Notes under the pieces: generated by a model
Databases searched by the model: none
What the model saw: only the letters and a program-made list of their open reading frames with translations
Told to the model about the DNA's origin: nothing
Position numbers and translations under genes: made by a program
DNA from: Cristatella mucedo
Lineage: Eukaryota; Bryozoa; Phylactolaemata; Cristatellidae
DNA: 64,000 nt
Assembly: GCA_009760855.2 (NCBI GenBank)
Contig: WPIO01000140.1
Coordinates: 747,501 to 811,500, forward strand
Direction: 5' to 3'
In this document: positions 35,266-46,194 of the stretch, piece after piece
Layout of the letters: each line of letters starts with the position of its first letter
Position numbering within the stretch: position 1 is the stretch's first letter

Positions 35266-36446
35266 CTCCCTGGTATCTAGGTATAACAAACACTGTAGAC
35301 ATCATTACAGAGGTACATTACAGACCATCAACTAACTATATGGATGCCATAGATTTAAGAAGGGTGTGAAGCCAACGGTCACATCTACAGTGCATAAATA
35401 GAACGTCTATTAACCTATAACAGCAGGAAGACTCGGAAGGTAGAATTGCAGCAAATGGCCAAAGGGCACTTTTCTTAAGTCAGGGAAGAAAGGCATGGCA
35501 CGGGAGATCGTAGAGAGACCGTGGTCACTGAAATATTGCAGCCATGGAGTAACAAGTGCTTAACAGTAGAGCAGCTGGTATGAACGACGGTTACTACATG
35601 ATTGGCATCATGCTAACGATTCTGCTCTGCACGTGGTCTGCAGGATTGGCTGCACTCTCGTAGTTAATAACAACAGGTTCCCGTGACGGTGCCTACAAAA
35701 ATAGCACACCATCAACCAATGTCTGCTATAGATGTTTGTACGTCGCTCAATTGGGAGCATAGAGTAGCAAGCAACACTCAGATAATGCTACAGGCCCTTG
35801 TTCCGGTCCTTGCAGGTCACTGAGCTCCCGACCATCGGGAGCATGCAGCTGCTAATATGTAGAGTACACAGTACACTGCCTCCTACTTGGATAAAATGAA
35901 GACAGCAAAAATCTACCTTTTCAGTGGCATTCACGACGCAAGTTCAGAGAGGTCTATTGTGGGAAACAAGACGAAAGAAGTTGACAAGAAGCCTCACAGC
36001 CTGAAGCGTGAGCTAATCAAGGTTTGCTGTAAATATGAAAGCCTTCAACAGGTCTTGAAAATTGCTTGGTGGCCACACATAGCCAGGAGTGGTTCATGGA
36101 ATCCTTAATTTTTTATCAGCTAAAAAAATTATGGGAATACAAGATGCCTCATACTTGTAGGCATTAAATAGCAAAATCATCGGTTTAGTAGTAACAGAAC
36201 TCTAATACCAACTCGTGTTTTAATAGTTGAATGTTTCTAGCAGAAATTGGAAAATACATTTTATTTTATTAACGACCTGACACACAGGGTATTGTGCAGC
36301 GGTTTGAACTCACAGACACAGAACTGCAACAGACAGACGTGTAAACCCCATCTGGTTTATCTTGCGAGCGTACAAACGCACGGCTGTTACTAGGCATGGG
36401 CAGATTAAATGGCTTTCACCCAGTCTCACTTCTGCCATTTGGCACT

Positions 36447-36592
36447 GGCTTGGCCCAGTGGTTTAAAGGTGCTTGCCCCGACCGAGGTCAAGGTGAAAGC
36501 ATTTGATGGCCGAGGTCGTTGGCTCGAGCCCCGTGATACAAGCAAATAAAGATGAAGTTCTTTTAGGGTGCTGTACAACTAAATTGTATTTT
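36447..36592 (+). mobile_element. SINE family A
   Basis: TTGGCCCAGTGGTTTAAAGG, a 30-bp insertion between A and B boxes, GTTGGCTCGAGCCCCGTG, and tail ATGAAGTTCTTTTAGGGTGC. Confidence 0.8.
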
Positions 36593-36814
36593 GTATTGCT
36601 AAAAACCTCCACTCAGCATTTGGCACATCAAACCTAGCAAATAAATTCAATCGCACTCTCTCCCCTCTCGTCTTGCATGAACACCACTGGTATTGTGCTG
36701 CAGTAGTTTAGGTCCTATCTTGGTGGGATATTTCAGAGCTTAGATGCAAATGGCCTCTGGTCACCCCATAAGGCTTTGAAGCAGGGGGGGCCATTATTAT
36801 TAATTCAATTCGGT

Positions 36815-36984
36815 GAGCCGTAATGGCTCACTAGGTAAAGAGGTTGCTTTTCACGACCTCGGACCCGAGGTCGTGGGTTCGAATCCTGTGGTGGGCGATC
36901 CTTTATCGCCACTGCAAGCGGTGGTGATAGTCGCCAAGGCTCTTCTGTCGCTATACAAAAATAGGCTGTCGAATCAGCTAGTAT
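36815..36984 (+). mobile_element. SINE family B, full length
   Basis: ATGGCTCACTAGGTAAAGAG, GTGGGTTCGAATCCTGTGG, GCGATCCTTTATCGCCACTG and the end AGGCTGTCGAATCAGCTAGT. Confidence 0.88.
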
Positions 36985-37416
36985 TTATTTATTTAAATGT
37001 TGCTGTCATTACGTGCAAATGACAGCAATCCATACTGCAAAGGGAGCTTGGGGAGTTAAAGATGCTGTAAGGGCCGAAAGGATCCAAGCACGGGTAGAGC
37101 TGTGTCATCCGAATTAACAAGAAATCCTAGATTGCGAGCACAGACTTTCTTTAGTGAGCCAACGTTCACGTCTAAGCAACACAGCACGATTCTCAGAAAC
37201 TTTGCAACAACACTGCAGCAGCGGTCTCATAGTAGAAGCACATAAGCCCGTTAAACCGCTGCTAGCGAAACTGCTGGAGAGCTACCGCAGTTGCAACTCA
37301 ATGTGAAGCCAATCCGATCTCCAGCATTACAAAAGTCGATGAAATACTAGCTAGCCATGTTCAGCCAGCACGCTGAGGGTTCAAATGATAAACAGCAATC
37401 GAAGGAAAGAAAAGGT

Positions 37417-37732
37417 TGGCTGATTTAAAAGCCTCATTCATATCTCTACTAATTAAAGTAAGAAAGTCTGTCACGCCGAAAGAAGGCGCACTTGCCTCAT
37501 ATGACAAGATGGTGTACTTCTGTCAAGTGGCACTATGGCGCAGCGTGGTCATCCTTGACGGAACTACTATGACTCAGCAAAGTGAGTCCACTCAGCGCAG
37601 TGAGCTCGTAGGGGTGGAAGACCCTTAACGGCTATCACCACTGTTTGCAGTGGACAATAAAAGATCGCCCAAAGCAGGACTCAAACCCACAACCTGGCGG
37701 TGATGAGCACCTGACCTCCTGGGCTGAGACCC
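37417..37732 (-). mobile_element. SINE family B, long form
   Basis: Reverse-oriented; GGCTGATTTAAAAGCCTCAT, about 190 bp insert, then CTTAACGGCTATCACCACTG, B box GGACTCAAACCCACAACC and head GACCTCCTGGGCTGAGAC. Just downstream of PITHD1 exon 5. Confidence 0.72.
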
Positions 37733-37859
37733 AAGGGCAAGTGGTGCTCAATTAAACAAAAAAAGTGACAAATCAGACCAACTGATCGACAGCCAATGAG
37801 AGCTGTTTACAAAGCTGTTTTCTTCAGCAAATGAAAGCGATCGGTGGATTCAGCCCTAC

Positions 37860-37968
37860 CTCGTAGAAGTCCCCTTTCAAGCCAATATAGTATATCCGAG
37901 TTGTTTCGGCTCCCATGTTGGAAGGAAAGTGGAGAGTTAAGTCATGAGTACTGCCAAACCTTGCAGCC
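37860..37968 (-). CDS. PITHD1: PITHD1 coding exon 5
   Basis: Acceptor TCTTTTAG, donor GTAGGG, ends in phase 0. Encodes [20 protein letters not shown] and [16 protein letters not shown], matching SRFSNVYHLSIHISKNFGAD / TTKVFYIGLRGEWTE. If the donor were not used the frame would continue for only a few residues (GLNPPIAFIC, then stop). Confidence 0.92.
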
Positions 37969-39133
37969 CTAAAAGACACGGACGAACCCCGAGTAGTAGA
38001 AGCCAACTGTACAAGCAAAAACAGCATTCTTTCACACAGCAGAGACTGCAGTTCACCAAACGCCTGACTGGTGCAGATCACTGCCAAAGCAGGTCAATTA
38101 AAGCCTGACTGGTGCAAGCAATTGGCAAAGCCAAGCTGTAACAGTAAGGCATGCCAGCCAAACTTGACAAAGCAAGAACCAGGCGAAAACACAGAGCTCG
38201 ATCACTAGGAAAGAGCCACAAGCAGGTAGCAGAGCATATAACCAAAATGCTGTGAAAATATCCTTTCGTCGACAGAGTGAGTAAGGAAATTAGCTAGATG
38301 AAATCAACGAGTCCGAAATTGCATAGTCACACTTCGCTTCAACGACGTATCTGCAGCTCCGAGGTGCCAAACCGGAGCCACTACTTACCGGTGGGCAGCA
38401 GCTTCCAGAACTAGTCATTCCATAATAGATGACAAGATTGATAGAGGTAAGCCCACTAACAAAGTGATTCCAGGCCAACTTGTGCAGATCACTGCCTTTG
38501 AGGTTTGTCAGAAGACGCCATGCTGACTGGCCGGAAAGCCAGCCAGTTTTCCAACTGCAGTTATGCCCAAATCATTCACATAACCTCACAGAGGGTGGCC
38601 GAGTTGCACTACAAGGGCTGCATAATCCCACTGTGGCATGGCATTCTACAGTGCAGGATGTACAACGTAGCAAGAGCAGCTGCTGTTGTTAAGAAACGGC
38701 TACCCCAAACTTACATAAGCACGGTTATTACCGTGCATAAGCCCCCCTTTTTTCCAAACTTTTGAGGTCAGATAATGGACAGGGGGATAATGGACAGATA
38801 CATTTGAGGTTACTTTTTTGCTTTAACATTACGCTAAACAACCTAACTGCTTTGAATGCCAACCAACCACGATTTACTTACTGGTCGCCAAAATAGCTTC
38901 GACAGCCTTGTTTATCAACACAAATTCGACATTCCACGAACTCGGAAAAACCTTCACAATGGAGAACAGTGATAGTGTGATTATTATACATCAGGAGGAG
39001 GCTTACACATCGGGGGAGGGAAGGCTTATACGCGGTAAAATATGGTAAATAATAAGTAGTAAGTAAGCAGTAAGTGGTACTTAAATAGCTCAACTATCAG
39101 CCGGCTTTAGGTTGCCCGGAATGAAAGAATTAC

Positions 39134-39214
<81 letters not shown>

Positions 39215-40900
39215 ATTTGCATAGCGCCCTAAGAGAACTTAATCTCCGTGCTCGCCGTCGGAAGTTGAACCCATGACCTTAGCATATACATAAAAGAGAA
39301 CTATAATAAACCTCAAGAAAACTCAGCTCACCGACTAACCAATTTCGACATAAGTTGATTGCTCAGTATTATGGCTATCAAATCGGTCTGCCAGCAAAGA
39401 TGCACTAGTGGGCCAAGAAAAAAAGATAATAATAATAATGCACTTGATAAAGTGCCCTCAAGGAACTCAAATTTCTGGCATGGTAAGTGAAAAAGGCTTG
39501 GCACCATTTAATTTAGTTACGGCTTTTCTTGCAGCGATATGTAAAGTGCCTGGACACAAATTTGGATTGCTTACAGTATTGACAAATGAATTATGAACAC
39601 TAATAATAATACTATTATTATTAGTATTACAGGGTAAGCATGGTGACGCCATCATGCAAAGTAATCTCCTTGTCGGTACCAAGCAGAGTATGCTTCTACA
39701 CTAAGTAGCCTGCTGACGTTCGGTATAGGACTGAGGCGAGGAGCATATCACTGGCTCGAAGGAGATGCACTAGGAGAAAGCACTGCAGCAAGCAGTGGAG
39801 TGTTGTAAGATCGTGGTGAGCAAGGGTCGTTCAGGCAGCCGATTCACAATCCAATAATGTACATACGTAACACTGTACTCGACCATGCCTGCCGGATCAC
39901 ACACTAGCTCCAATTCTTGATCGGCTACTGCGCCAGTGTCCTCAAACGACATTGGTGGGTGGTTCTTAAACCTGCACACAGAAAGAGAAACAGGTTTGCT
40001 CGAGATTACCTGCGGAGCATTACGACGGGCTGCAAAGACTTGGCACGGCATCAGCCTCAGTCTCGTGCTGCTCACTCAGCTCAGTGCCAGCACGTCGATA
40101 AGAGCTGAGGGGGAGCCGAGGGGGGATCTGCCTGCTGCTGCAGCCTGCTGCTGCAGCCTGCTGCTGCAGCCTGCTGCTGCAGCCTGCTGCTGCAGCCTGC
40201 TGCTGCAGCCTGCTGCTGCAGCCTGCTGCTGCAGCCTGCTGCTGCAGCTGCTGCTGCAGCTGCTGCTGCTGCTGCTGCAGCCTGCTGCTGCAGCCTGCTG
40301 CTGCAGCCTGCTGCTGCAGCCGGCTGCTGCAGCTGCTGCTGCTGCAGCCTGCTGCTGCAGCTGCTGCTGCAGCCTGCTGCTGCAGCCTGCTGCTGCAGCC
40401 TGCTGCTGCAGCCTGCTGCTGCAGCCTGCTGCTGCAGCCTGCTGCTGCAGCCTGCTGCTGCAGCCTGCTGCTGCAGCCTGCTGCTGCAGCCTGCTGCTGC
40501 TGCTGCTGCTGCTGCTGCAGCCTGCTGCTGCAGCCTGCTGCTGCAGCCTGCTGCTGCAGCTGCTGCTGCAGCCTGCTGCTGCAGCCTGCTGCTGCAGCCT
40601 GCTGCTGCAGCCTGCTGCTGCAGCCTGCTGCTGCAGCCTGCTGCTGCGTAGGAGTGGCACTTACAGTCGCACTTTGCTGGGGTGAGTGCCGTCCTCGTCA
40701 CCGGAGATAATCAAACCTCTCAGTTTCACATTTCCCGTGAATCTGAAAACCGTTACCACACCGTCAGACAAAGTGTGCATCTAGCTGGTGTGCCGTCCTA
40801 GCGCACCTTCTACCGTGCAGCTGCTACATACGGAATGTTGATGATCAGCTCTGGATCCACATCGCTGTCCACGAACTGCAAGCAAGATGGACATCAATAT

Positions 40901-40939
<39 letters not shown>

Positions 40940-40948
40940 TATATACAT

Positions 40949-41004
<56 letters not shown>

Positions 41005-42657
41005 GAAGAGAAGAGAGAGGCACAGTGAGACTCACAGGTGGTTAGCGATGGGACACAGTCGAGTGTGTGCTTCCCACCTCACCGCCAAACTGCCGGCATG
41101 CCGAAAATGAGCACAACAGAGGGTACAGCACTGCCGGTAAGCCATCTCTGCCCCCCTTCCCACACACACAGGAAGCGTTCACATGTACATATACGTGCCT
41201 GCGGGCACCGGCACAGAGCAGGCACCGGCAGCAGCTGCTGCACGGCTCGAGAGTCGTCGGCCAGCCATATCCTGCTATAGGCAGCATTAGATATAGAGAA
41301 CTTCTGCTGCTATGGAGTTGGGCAAAACGCACTCTAAGGAAGAAACAAGCTGGCGCGACAGAGCCGTGCACAAGACAGGCACAACAACAGGACGGCAGTC
41401 GGCTGAACTCCACAGCCCAAGGTGTTCCTCGTGAAAGTCGGAAGGCAATGAAAGAGCTAACATCCTGGCTGCGACTCCTGCTCACTGCACTAGGCCATAG
41501 AATACGTCTGGCAACTCAATGCATGCCCGAACGAAGGAACTAGCAGCCTGACCAGTAAATATTGCGTTGAGTAAACGAGAACTGGGGCGAAGGAGTGCTA
41601 AAGAGTCGGTCAGAAAACCTAAAAAGTCACATGCAGCGCATTAAAATCTTCGGTCGCGAGTGAAAAGAAGCGAAAACCAAACAACGAACGTCAGCGACGG
41701 TTAGAGGGGAAAAGGTTAGAGGGTAGAGGTTAGAGGGTAGCCGTTTAAGGCTCAATCGACGGTGCAGTTGTGTGGTCGACTCGACAGCGAAGATGAGGCA
41801 CCCGGCGCATCTTCTCAAGACGTCGAACGGGTTCCAAGCGAAGCATTTTCCGACATTTTCTGCCAGCCGGGAATGAACGTTTGGGTAAGGCCGCGTAAGC
41901 GAAGGGTTAGACAAGTAAAGTGTAACGGTCGGCTTATCTAACAGCCTAATTTAATTAGCGATAGAGCAGCAGCATTGGCAACTTTCGGCCAGGCGGACAC
42001 AAGAAGGGTCGCCTGCTGTTGCAGTCCGCGACGAGCTAGGCGGCGAGTGCGAGCCCTTAACGTCTGGGCAGAGACACGGCGACTCGGAGCTGGCTTACGT
42101 AAGTGACGAACACGCGAAACCGCCGGGGCAAGCGGAATTATTGCACACAGTGTGAGAACAGCCCGTAAATATATTTTTTTCATCAGCCACAGCTTTACCG
42201 AACCAAAGCGACCACGCGCGCAGCAAGAGGCGGCGGCGGCGGCCGCCGCAGCGCAGCGCAGCGAAGCACGCAGGCCGGCGGTCGACACCCGAGTGCGGCG
42301 GTGCGCATCCGAAGCGAACGCAAGCTCTCGACCTCGACCTCGACCTAGCTCTCGACCTCAAGGCAACTAAACTCTAGAAATGGTATCCGGAAAACAAGGC
42401 GCGTGCTCAAGCTGCTCGTCGCACCGTCGAACAAACGCTGGGGGCACCTCTAACCACTCAAGTCGGCAACGTACGTGCTCGCGTTCAAGACGATTTTCCC
42501 ACGGCTTGAAGATGTTCCGGGCAGCACCCCTCACCGACTCATTGAAAGAATATACATTATCAAGCATTATTTTTTTGTAAAGGCTATAGGACGACATGTA
42601 CTCCTCCGCGGAAGGATGGTGACATTCATCTTCGCACGAATGACGCCCAAAAGCCAT
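37860..42657 (-). CDS. PITHD1: PITH domain-containing protein 1 (five exons seen, 3' exon not found)
   Basis: PITHD1 is a small soluble protein built around the PITH (proteasome-interacting thioredoxin) domain, the module that lets TXNL1 contact the 26S proteasome. Exons (minus strand): 42475-42657, 40832-40875, 40665-40742, 39867-39971, 37860-37968; all GT/AG and phase-compatible, 173 codons in total. Family landmarks in order: FKPWENR (about residues 50-56), [19 protein letters not shown] (62-80), [16 protein letters not shown] (90-105), MSFEDT (108-113), and [13 protein letters not shown] (161-173). Human PITHD1 is 211 residues, so roughly 35 C-terminal residues (the HxVTICNYExxxNPADH block) are missing; I searched downstream to about 33 kb by eye without success. 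The N-terminus lacks the His/Gly-rich start of vertebrate copies and the protein looks more diverged than the neighbouring EIF3H. Identification rests on several colinear blocks across five exons. Confidence 0.93.
39137..39213. repeat. (TG)n microsatellite
   Basis: About 36 TG units abutting the tail of a reverse SINE A; in PITHD1 intron 4. Confidence 0.93.
39214..39283 (-). mobile_element. SINE family A, truncated
   Basis: Reverse-oriented tail (AGCGCCCTAAGAGAACTTAA) and degraded B box; the tail abuts the (TG)n array at 39137-39213. Confidence 0.7.
39425..39620 (-). mobile_element. L2/CR1-type LINE tail remnant
   Basis: Reverse-oriented AAT repeat and GCACTTGATAAAGTGCCCTC followed by a rearranged 3' end. 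In PITHD1 intron 4. Confidence 0.55.
39867..39971 (-). CDS. PITHD1: PITHD1 coding exon 4
   Basis: Acceptor TGTGTGCAG, donor GTATGT, phase 2 to phase 2. Encodes [20 protein letters not shown] and [10 protein letters not shown], aligning with YKNIPQMSFDDTEREPDQTF and DLTGELEYATK of vertebrate PITHD1. Confidence 0.92.
40131..40647. repeat. 13-bp minisatellite (CAGCCTGCTGCTG)n in PITHD1 intron 3
   Basis: About 517 bp of a 13-bp unit, CAGCCTGCTGCTG on the plus strand, with a few shortened or expanded CTG runs. Each unit contains a PstI site (CTGCAG). The array fills most of the 693-bp intron between PITHD1 exons 3 and 4. No phase of the unit contains a stop codon on either strand, so spurious open frames of up to 249 codons cover it; I do not regard these as genes. 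Confidence 0.95.
40665..40742 (-). CDS. PITHD1: PITHD1 coding exon 3
   Basis: Acceptor GTTTTCAG, donor GTAAGT, phase 2 to phase 2. Encodes [18 protein letters not shown] and THPSKVRL, the core PITH strand pair. A 13-bp GC-rich minisatellite starts 17 bases into the following intron. Confidence 0.93.
40832..40875 (-). CDS. PITHD1: PITHD1 coding exon 2 (44-bp micro-exon)
   Basis: Acceptor TTGCAG, donor GTATGT, phase 0 to phase 2. Encodes [14 protein letters not shown] plus two bases of Pro. It is separated from exon 3 by an intron of only 89 bp, far shorter than the other introns of the gene. Confidence 0.92.
40905..41003. repeat. (AT)n/(GA)n compound microsatellite
   Basis: AT with CATATA interruptions, then GA units; in PITHD1 intron 1 about 30 bp before the exon 2 acceptor. 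Confidence 0.92.
42475..42657 (-). CDS. PITHD1: PITHD1 coding exon 1
   Basis: Starts [20 protein letters not shown] and runs 61 codons to donor GTACGT, phase 0. It contains [16 protein letters not shown] and [11 protein letters not shown], aligning with LYLRIDLERLQCLNES and FKPWEERTDR of the vertebrate protein. The first in-frame ATG is used; the Cys/His-rich leader resembles the HSHxxxCxC leader of other PITHD1 proteins. Confidence 0.9.
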
Positions 42658-42719
42658 GCGGAGTTGCTGGCAAGTCACGCTCGACGAAAATGGGAGTAGC
42701 TGACTGCAGTGGCTGTCAG

Positions 42720-42729
42720 ACCGGAAGTG
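42720..42729 (+). promoter_or_regulatory. ETS/GABPA-type element upstream of the PITHD1 start codon
   Basis: ACCGGAAGTG lies about 63 bases upstream of the PITHD1 ATG, on the opposite strand. ETS elements work in both orientations and the same core is found next to EIF3H. There is no TATA box close by. Role inferred. Confidence 0.4.
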
Positions 42730-43137
42730 TTTGTTTACAAATATCAAGTTTATTACTTTTATTAAATAGCTTTAAATATTAATTTAATATGTTTTGTCAC
42801 AATTATTGATGCATGCTTGTACATTTACTTTGAACGGCAAAGCACAGGCACACGTACCGGATGTCAACTGCGGAGACTTGACGAAGAGTCGAGGCTACCG
42901 TAAAGATGCATTTACACGGCAGACTTTCCTTCTGACCGACACCGACGTTCCTCCTAGTTAGGATGTTTACTCGACAGATTTGATTGCCAACTTAGTCCCG
43001 CCCACAGGCCGTGCTCTAATCCGGGAGGCTGATATGAAAGAGGGCTTCCCCTAAAAGACGCCAAGCCGTCACCCGCATTAGTTGAGTTAGCCGCTGCAGT
43101 CGTCGTTGTTGAGTAGTATGAGAAGAATATTTTATCC

Positions 43138-43405
<268 letters not shown>

Positions 43406-43984
43406 AAGGACGTGAGAGAAGAAGAAGAGCGGGTCAAGGTGAGGCGCTGCTGCAGGAAGTCCTCCAGGAACGAGATGGAGGAGTCTCCGCTCTATCTTAC
43501 CCACAAACAATTTGGAGAAACGCTCTGCAAAGTCACCATTGAGATCGCTAGGCAGTATGCTTATGTGGCAGAGGATAAGAAGATGGTCGATAGAGGACCT
43601 AAGAATCTTTAGGTTATTGATCTGCGATTCCACTACGTCTCTTTAAAATTTAGACTGCAGCCGCAGCTACAATGGATTGATACGATCTTCAAGTGTCAAG
43701 CGGCGGTCTGCGAGTCGCGACTTTTTTTTAGAGGCATTCTGAAATCAACGTTTAGTATTTCTTGTTCTTTGTATGTCAGCCACAAACCAAAGTATATCGC
43801 GGCAAGGGATGGCGCTGTAATGTAGTCAGAGGCAAGCTCACCAAGGACATAGGCTTAAGCCGAGTTGTGGTATTGCATCAAGGAGGGCAGGGCGGTAGCA
43901 AGGTCAAGTGAGACAGAGGATGCGAGTTTGCTGATGATAGGGACAGCTAGCAAGGATAATCATTTCATATGATGGCGCTGCATG

Positions 43985-44310
43985 TATTCCCTAACCATTT
44001 TATCATGCTTCCTTTACACTGTAATTTTAAAGACACTGTATTTACACCGTCGTTCTCAATCTTCCCATACCGCGACCCTTTAAAACAGTTCCTCAGGTTG
44101 TGGCGACCCCTAACCATACAATTATGGTGTGCCAAATGTCGAAATGCGCGTTTTCCGATGGTCGTAGGCGACCCCTGTGACAAGATTGTTCGACCCCCGA
44201 AGGAGTCGCGACGATCCACAGGTTGAGAACCGCTACTTTACAGCATATTTAAAGTGCATTGAAAATGATCAAGTTCTCTGAGGATGCAATACAAATATAT
44301 TATTATTATT
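43985..44310 (+). mobile_element. L2/CR1-type LINE tail split by a SPIN-like MITE
   Basis: The 3' end reads CCATTTTATCATGCTTCC, is interrupted at 44048-44235 by the MITE, and resumes as AAAGTGCATTGAAAATGATC ... GATGCAATACAAATATATTA. Confidence 0.72.
44048..44235 (+). mobile_element. SPIN-like hAT MITE, copy 2, inside a LINE tail
   Basis: Same structure as the copy at 20.9 kb, with a one-base loss at the left terminus and a terminal G-to-A change at the right. Flanks ATTTACAC / CTTTACAG agree at 6 of 8 positions. The flanking DNA on both sides is L2-like LINE 3' end, so the element landed in a LINE copy. Confidence 0.85.
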
Positions 44311-44347
44311 TTTACCACAGTTCAATTCCCTTTGAATTTGTCTTATA

Positions 44348-44411
44348 GTTTATAGCAGAGGTCGGCAAACTCTGGCCTTTAGGCCGGAGTTTGCCAACTT
44401 CTGCTATAAAC
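44348..44411. repeat. Inverted duplication of a hAT end plus its target duplication (hairpin)
   Basis: Two 30-base arms, 44348-44377 and 44382-44411, are reverse complements with three mismatches, separated by TTTA. Each arm consists of the 8-bp target sequence GTTTATAG followed by the terminal repeat CAGAGGTCGGCAAACT and a few more bases. The target part is copied exactly. Confidence 0.85.
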
Positions 44412-45353
44412 GATATATATAAGGTCAGGCCTAGCTAGTGCTCCATTCCGGCCGAGCGGCCCCCTAGTTATTTATTAGTGGATCCGGCCTAATTGCGTCG
44501 TCGCAGTATTTTCCACTTCACTAGAGGGGTACTTTGACTTAAAAGTATCCCAACTAGCAAGTTTTCGAGGCACGAGACGTCTCTGGGCCGCGTTTTGCTT
44601 TGAGTCGAGAGCTAATTTTGTCTGTGTTTGGTTTTGCTTCGCGCGCTTTGCAGTGTGATTTTAGAACTGCGTCTTTACTTTGCACACGGCTAGCGGCGGC
44701 AGCCCTTCGGCGTGAAGGATTTTCGCCAAAAGTGTTAACGCAGAGGTCGGCAAAATCCGGCCTTAATGCCAGATAGGCCCTAGCTAGCACTCCAGTCCGG
44801 CCTAACGCCACCCTAGTTATTATTAGTTGGGTCCGGCCTAATTAATAAATATCATAATAGTACATTTGATATAGCACCATGGAGAGAACTCAATCTGTTT
44901 CTGAGCAGTTTACATTTGCAGCAAAAGAAGCATGATCGAATGGTTAGTAATTGAACTATAGCGGTTTTGTTTCCCTTCATTACTGATGGTCGCAGTTCAA
45001 ACTGTTGCCTATGTTTATTTTTAGAACTGACGTCAGGCGCTTGTATGAACAGAAGCGCATGGCCGGGTTGGGGTGATACATGTCTACCCCTATAATTGCA
45101 GTGCGTGTCTGTGCGTCAGTTGCTGCTGAGGTCGTGGGCTCGAGCCCCGAGGCATATGTGAAGCGCCCGAATAGAGATTAAGTTCTCTTGGGGCGCTATA
45201 TAAATGAATTATATGTTATTGTTTTTGTCGGTTCGTCTGGCCACGTCCACTCCAGCGGGCCAGCGGAGTGGGCGGGCGCGGTTTCTTCTGGCTTAGTGTG
45301 CCTTCTTAACCTCCTGAAATGGCCTAGTAGTCCGAAACTTTTGTCGACCTCTG
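44356..45353 (+). mobile_element. Composite of two non-autonomous hAT copies (CAGAGGTCGGCAAA family)
   Basis: A left terminus at 44356 is followed by family sequence, a second left terminus at 44741, and one right terminus (TTTTGTCGACCTCTG) at 45353. The bases outside the outer ends, GTTTATAG and GTCTATGG, agree at 6 of 8 positions, so they probably mark the original insertion. Inside are a reverse-oriented LINE tail (about 44846-44950) and a truncated SINE (about 45121-45218). The left end is inverted into a hairpin (see 44348-44411). Confidence 0.7.
45121..45218 (+). mobile_element. SINE family A, 5'-truncated
   Basis: GAGGTCGTGGGCTCGAGCCC and tail CCGAATAGAGATTAAGTTCT, GGGGCGCTATATAAATGAAT. 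Nested in the composite hAT element. Confidence 0.82.
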
Positions 45354-45723
45354 GTCTATGGTATTTCATAAAAGTTGCATTGTGTATTTATTGGCTTGGT
45401 TGAAAAACACAAAAAGGTGCAAGGGGCGGTACACGAAAACGTTTCGGTGCCACTGGTTTAGGCTAGTGCAAGCACAACTAATCGTCTTCGTTCGCCTGGT
45501 TTCCTCAGTCGCACGAGAAGACCTCAACTAGAATATTATAACAATTATAACATTCCAACTATTCAAAGTAGCAAATCGTTAGAAATAATCGCGCTAGGAA
45601 CTGGGTCCTAGCATAACCACGCCATTCCATGCACATTACTGGGAACGCTAGAATTTAGCTCCAAGCGTCAACTGCTCTTCACGACACACGTCGTGGTTTG
45701 GTGTTCTGCAGGCGGCAATATGA

Positions 45724-45968
45724 TCTGATTTTACAGCCTCGTTTATATAAAGGCAGAAGAACCTTAACGATTATCACCACCGCTTTAAGTTAGCAATGAA
45801 GGGTCGCCCACTGCTGGATTCAAGCCCCATGACCTCGGGTGTTAAAAAAAGCGAACACCTTACCTCCTGGGCTAGCTATCACGGCCTATTGCACACTGCA
45901 AGCTGTGGCGATAACCTTTAAGGCATTTCTGCCACTCTATAAAAATAAAGCTGTTAAATCAATGGCGT
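45724..45968. mobile_element. SINE family B pair, head-to-head
   Basis: A reverse full-length copy (45724-45880, ACAGCCTCGTTTATATAAAG ... CTTACCTCCTGGGCTAGC) is followed directly by a forward 3' part (45882-45968, GCAAGCTGTGGCGATAACC ... AAAGCTGTTAAATCAATGG). Confidence 0.78.
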
Positions 45969-46194
45969 CTCAACATTTAAATCGCTAGCCGCTGGTGGTT
46001 CGGGAGTCAAACCAGCGAGCAGCTACGGTTTCGATCAACCGTTCTATTGTCGCGGTTCGTCCGAATGCCGCAATTCCGAAAACGTAACTGAAAATAATGA
46101 ATGCCACGCCGGCCCTAAAAAGCCTATCTCACAAGTTATTAAGACATAGGATAACCTATCACTCAAAATAAGCTAGGCCACTAGCGTCTGCACG

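Larger units (their letters stand above)
35266..37416. other. Intergenic DNA downstream of the visible PITHD1 exons
   Basis: Apart from one SINE A and one SINE B copy, I see no feature. This is where the missing last exon and 3' UTR of PITHD1 would be expected, but I could not identify them. Confidence 0.5.

Noticed and set aside
36815-36984. tRNA genes at the A/B-box sequences
   Set aside because: Box spacing and the conserved downstream body and tail show that these are SINE copies; the acceptor stem does not close.
39936-40685. Open frames of 194-249 codons over the 13-bp CTG/CAG minisatellite
   Set aside because: The unit has no stop in any phase, so any frame is open; it lies in an intron of PITHD1 defined by clear flanking exons.
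41700-41750. Telomere-like GGTTAGAGGGTAGA repeats
   Set aside because: Only two to three imperfect 14-bp units; not a TTAGGG array.
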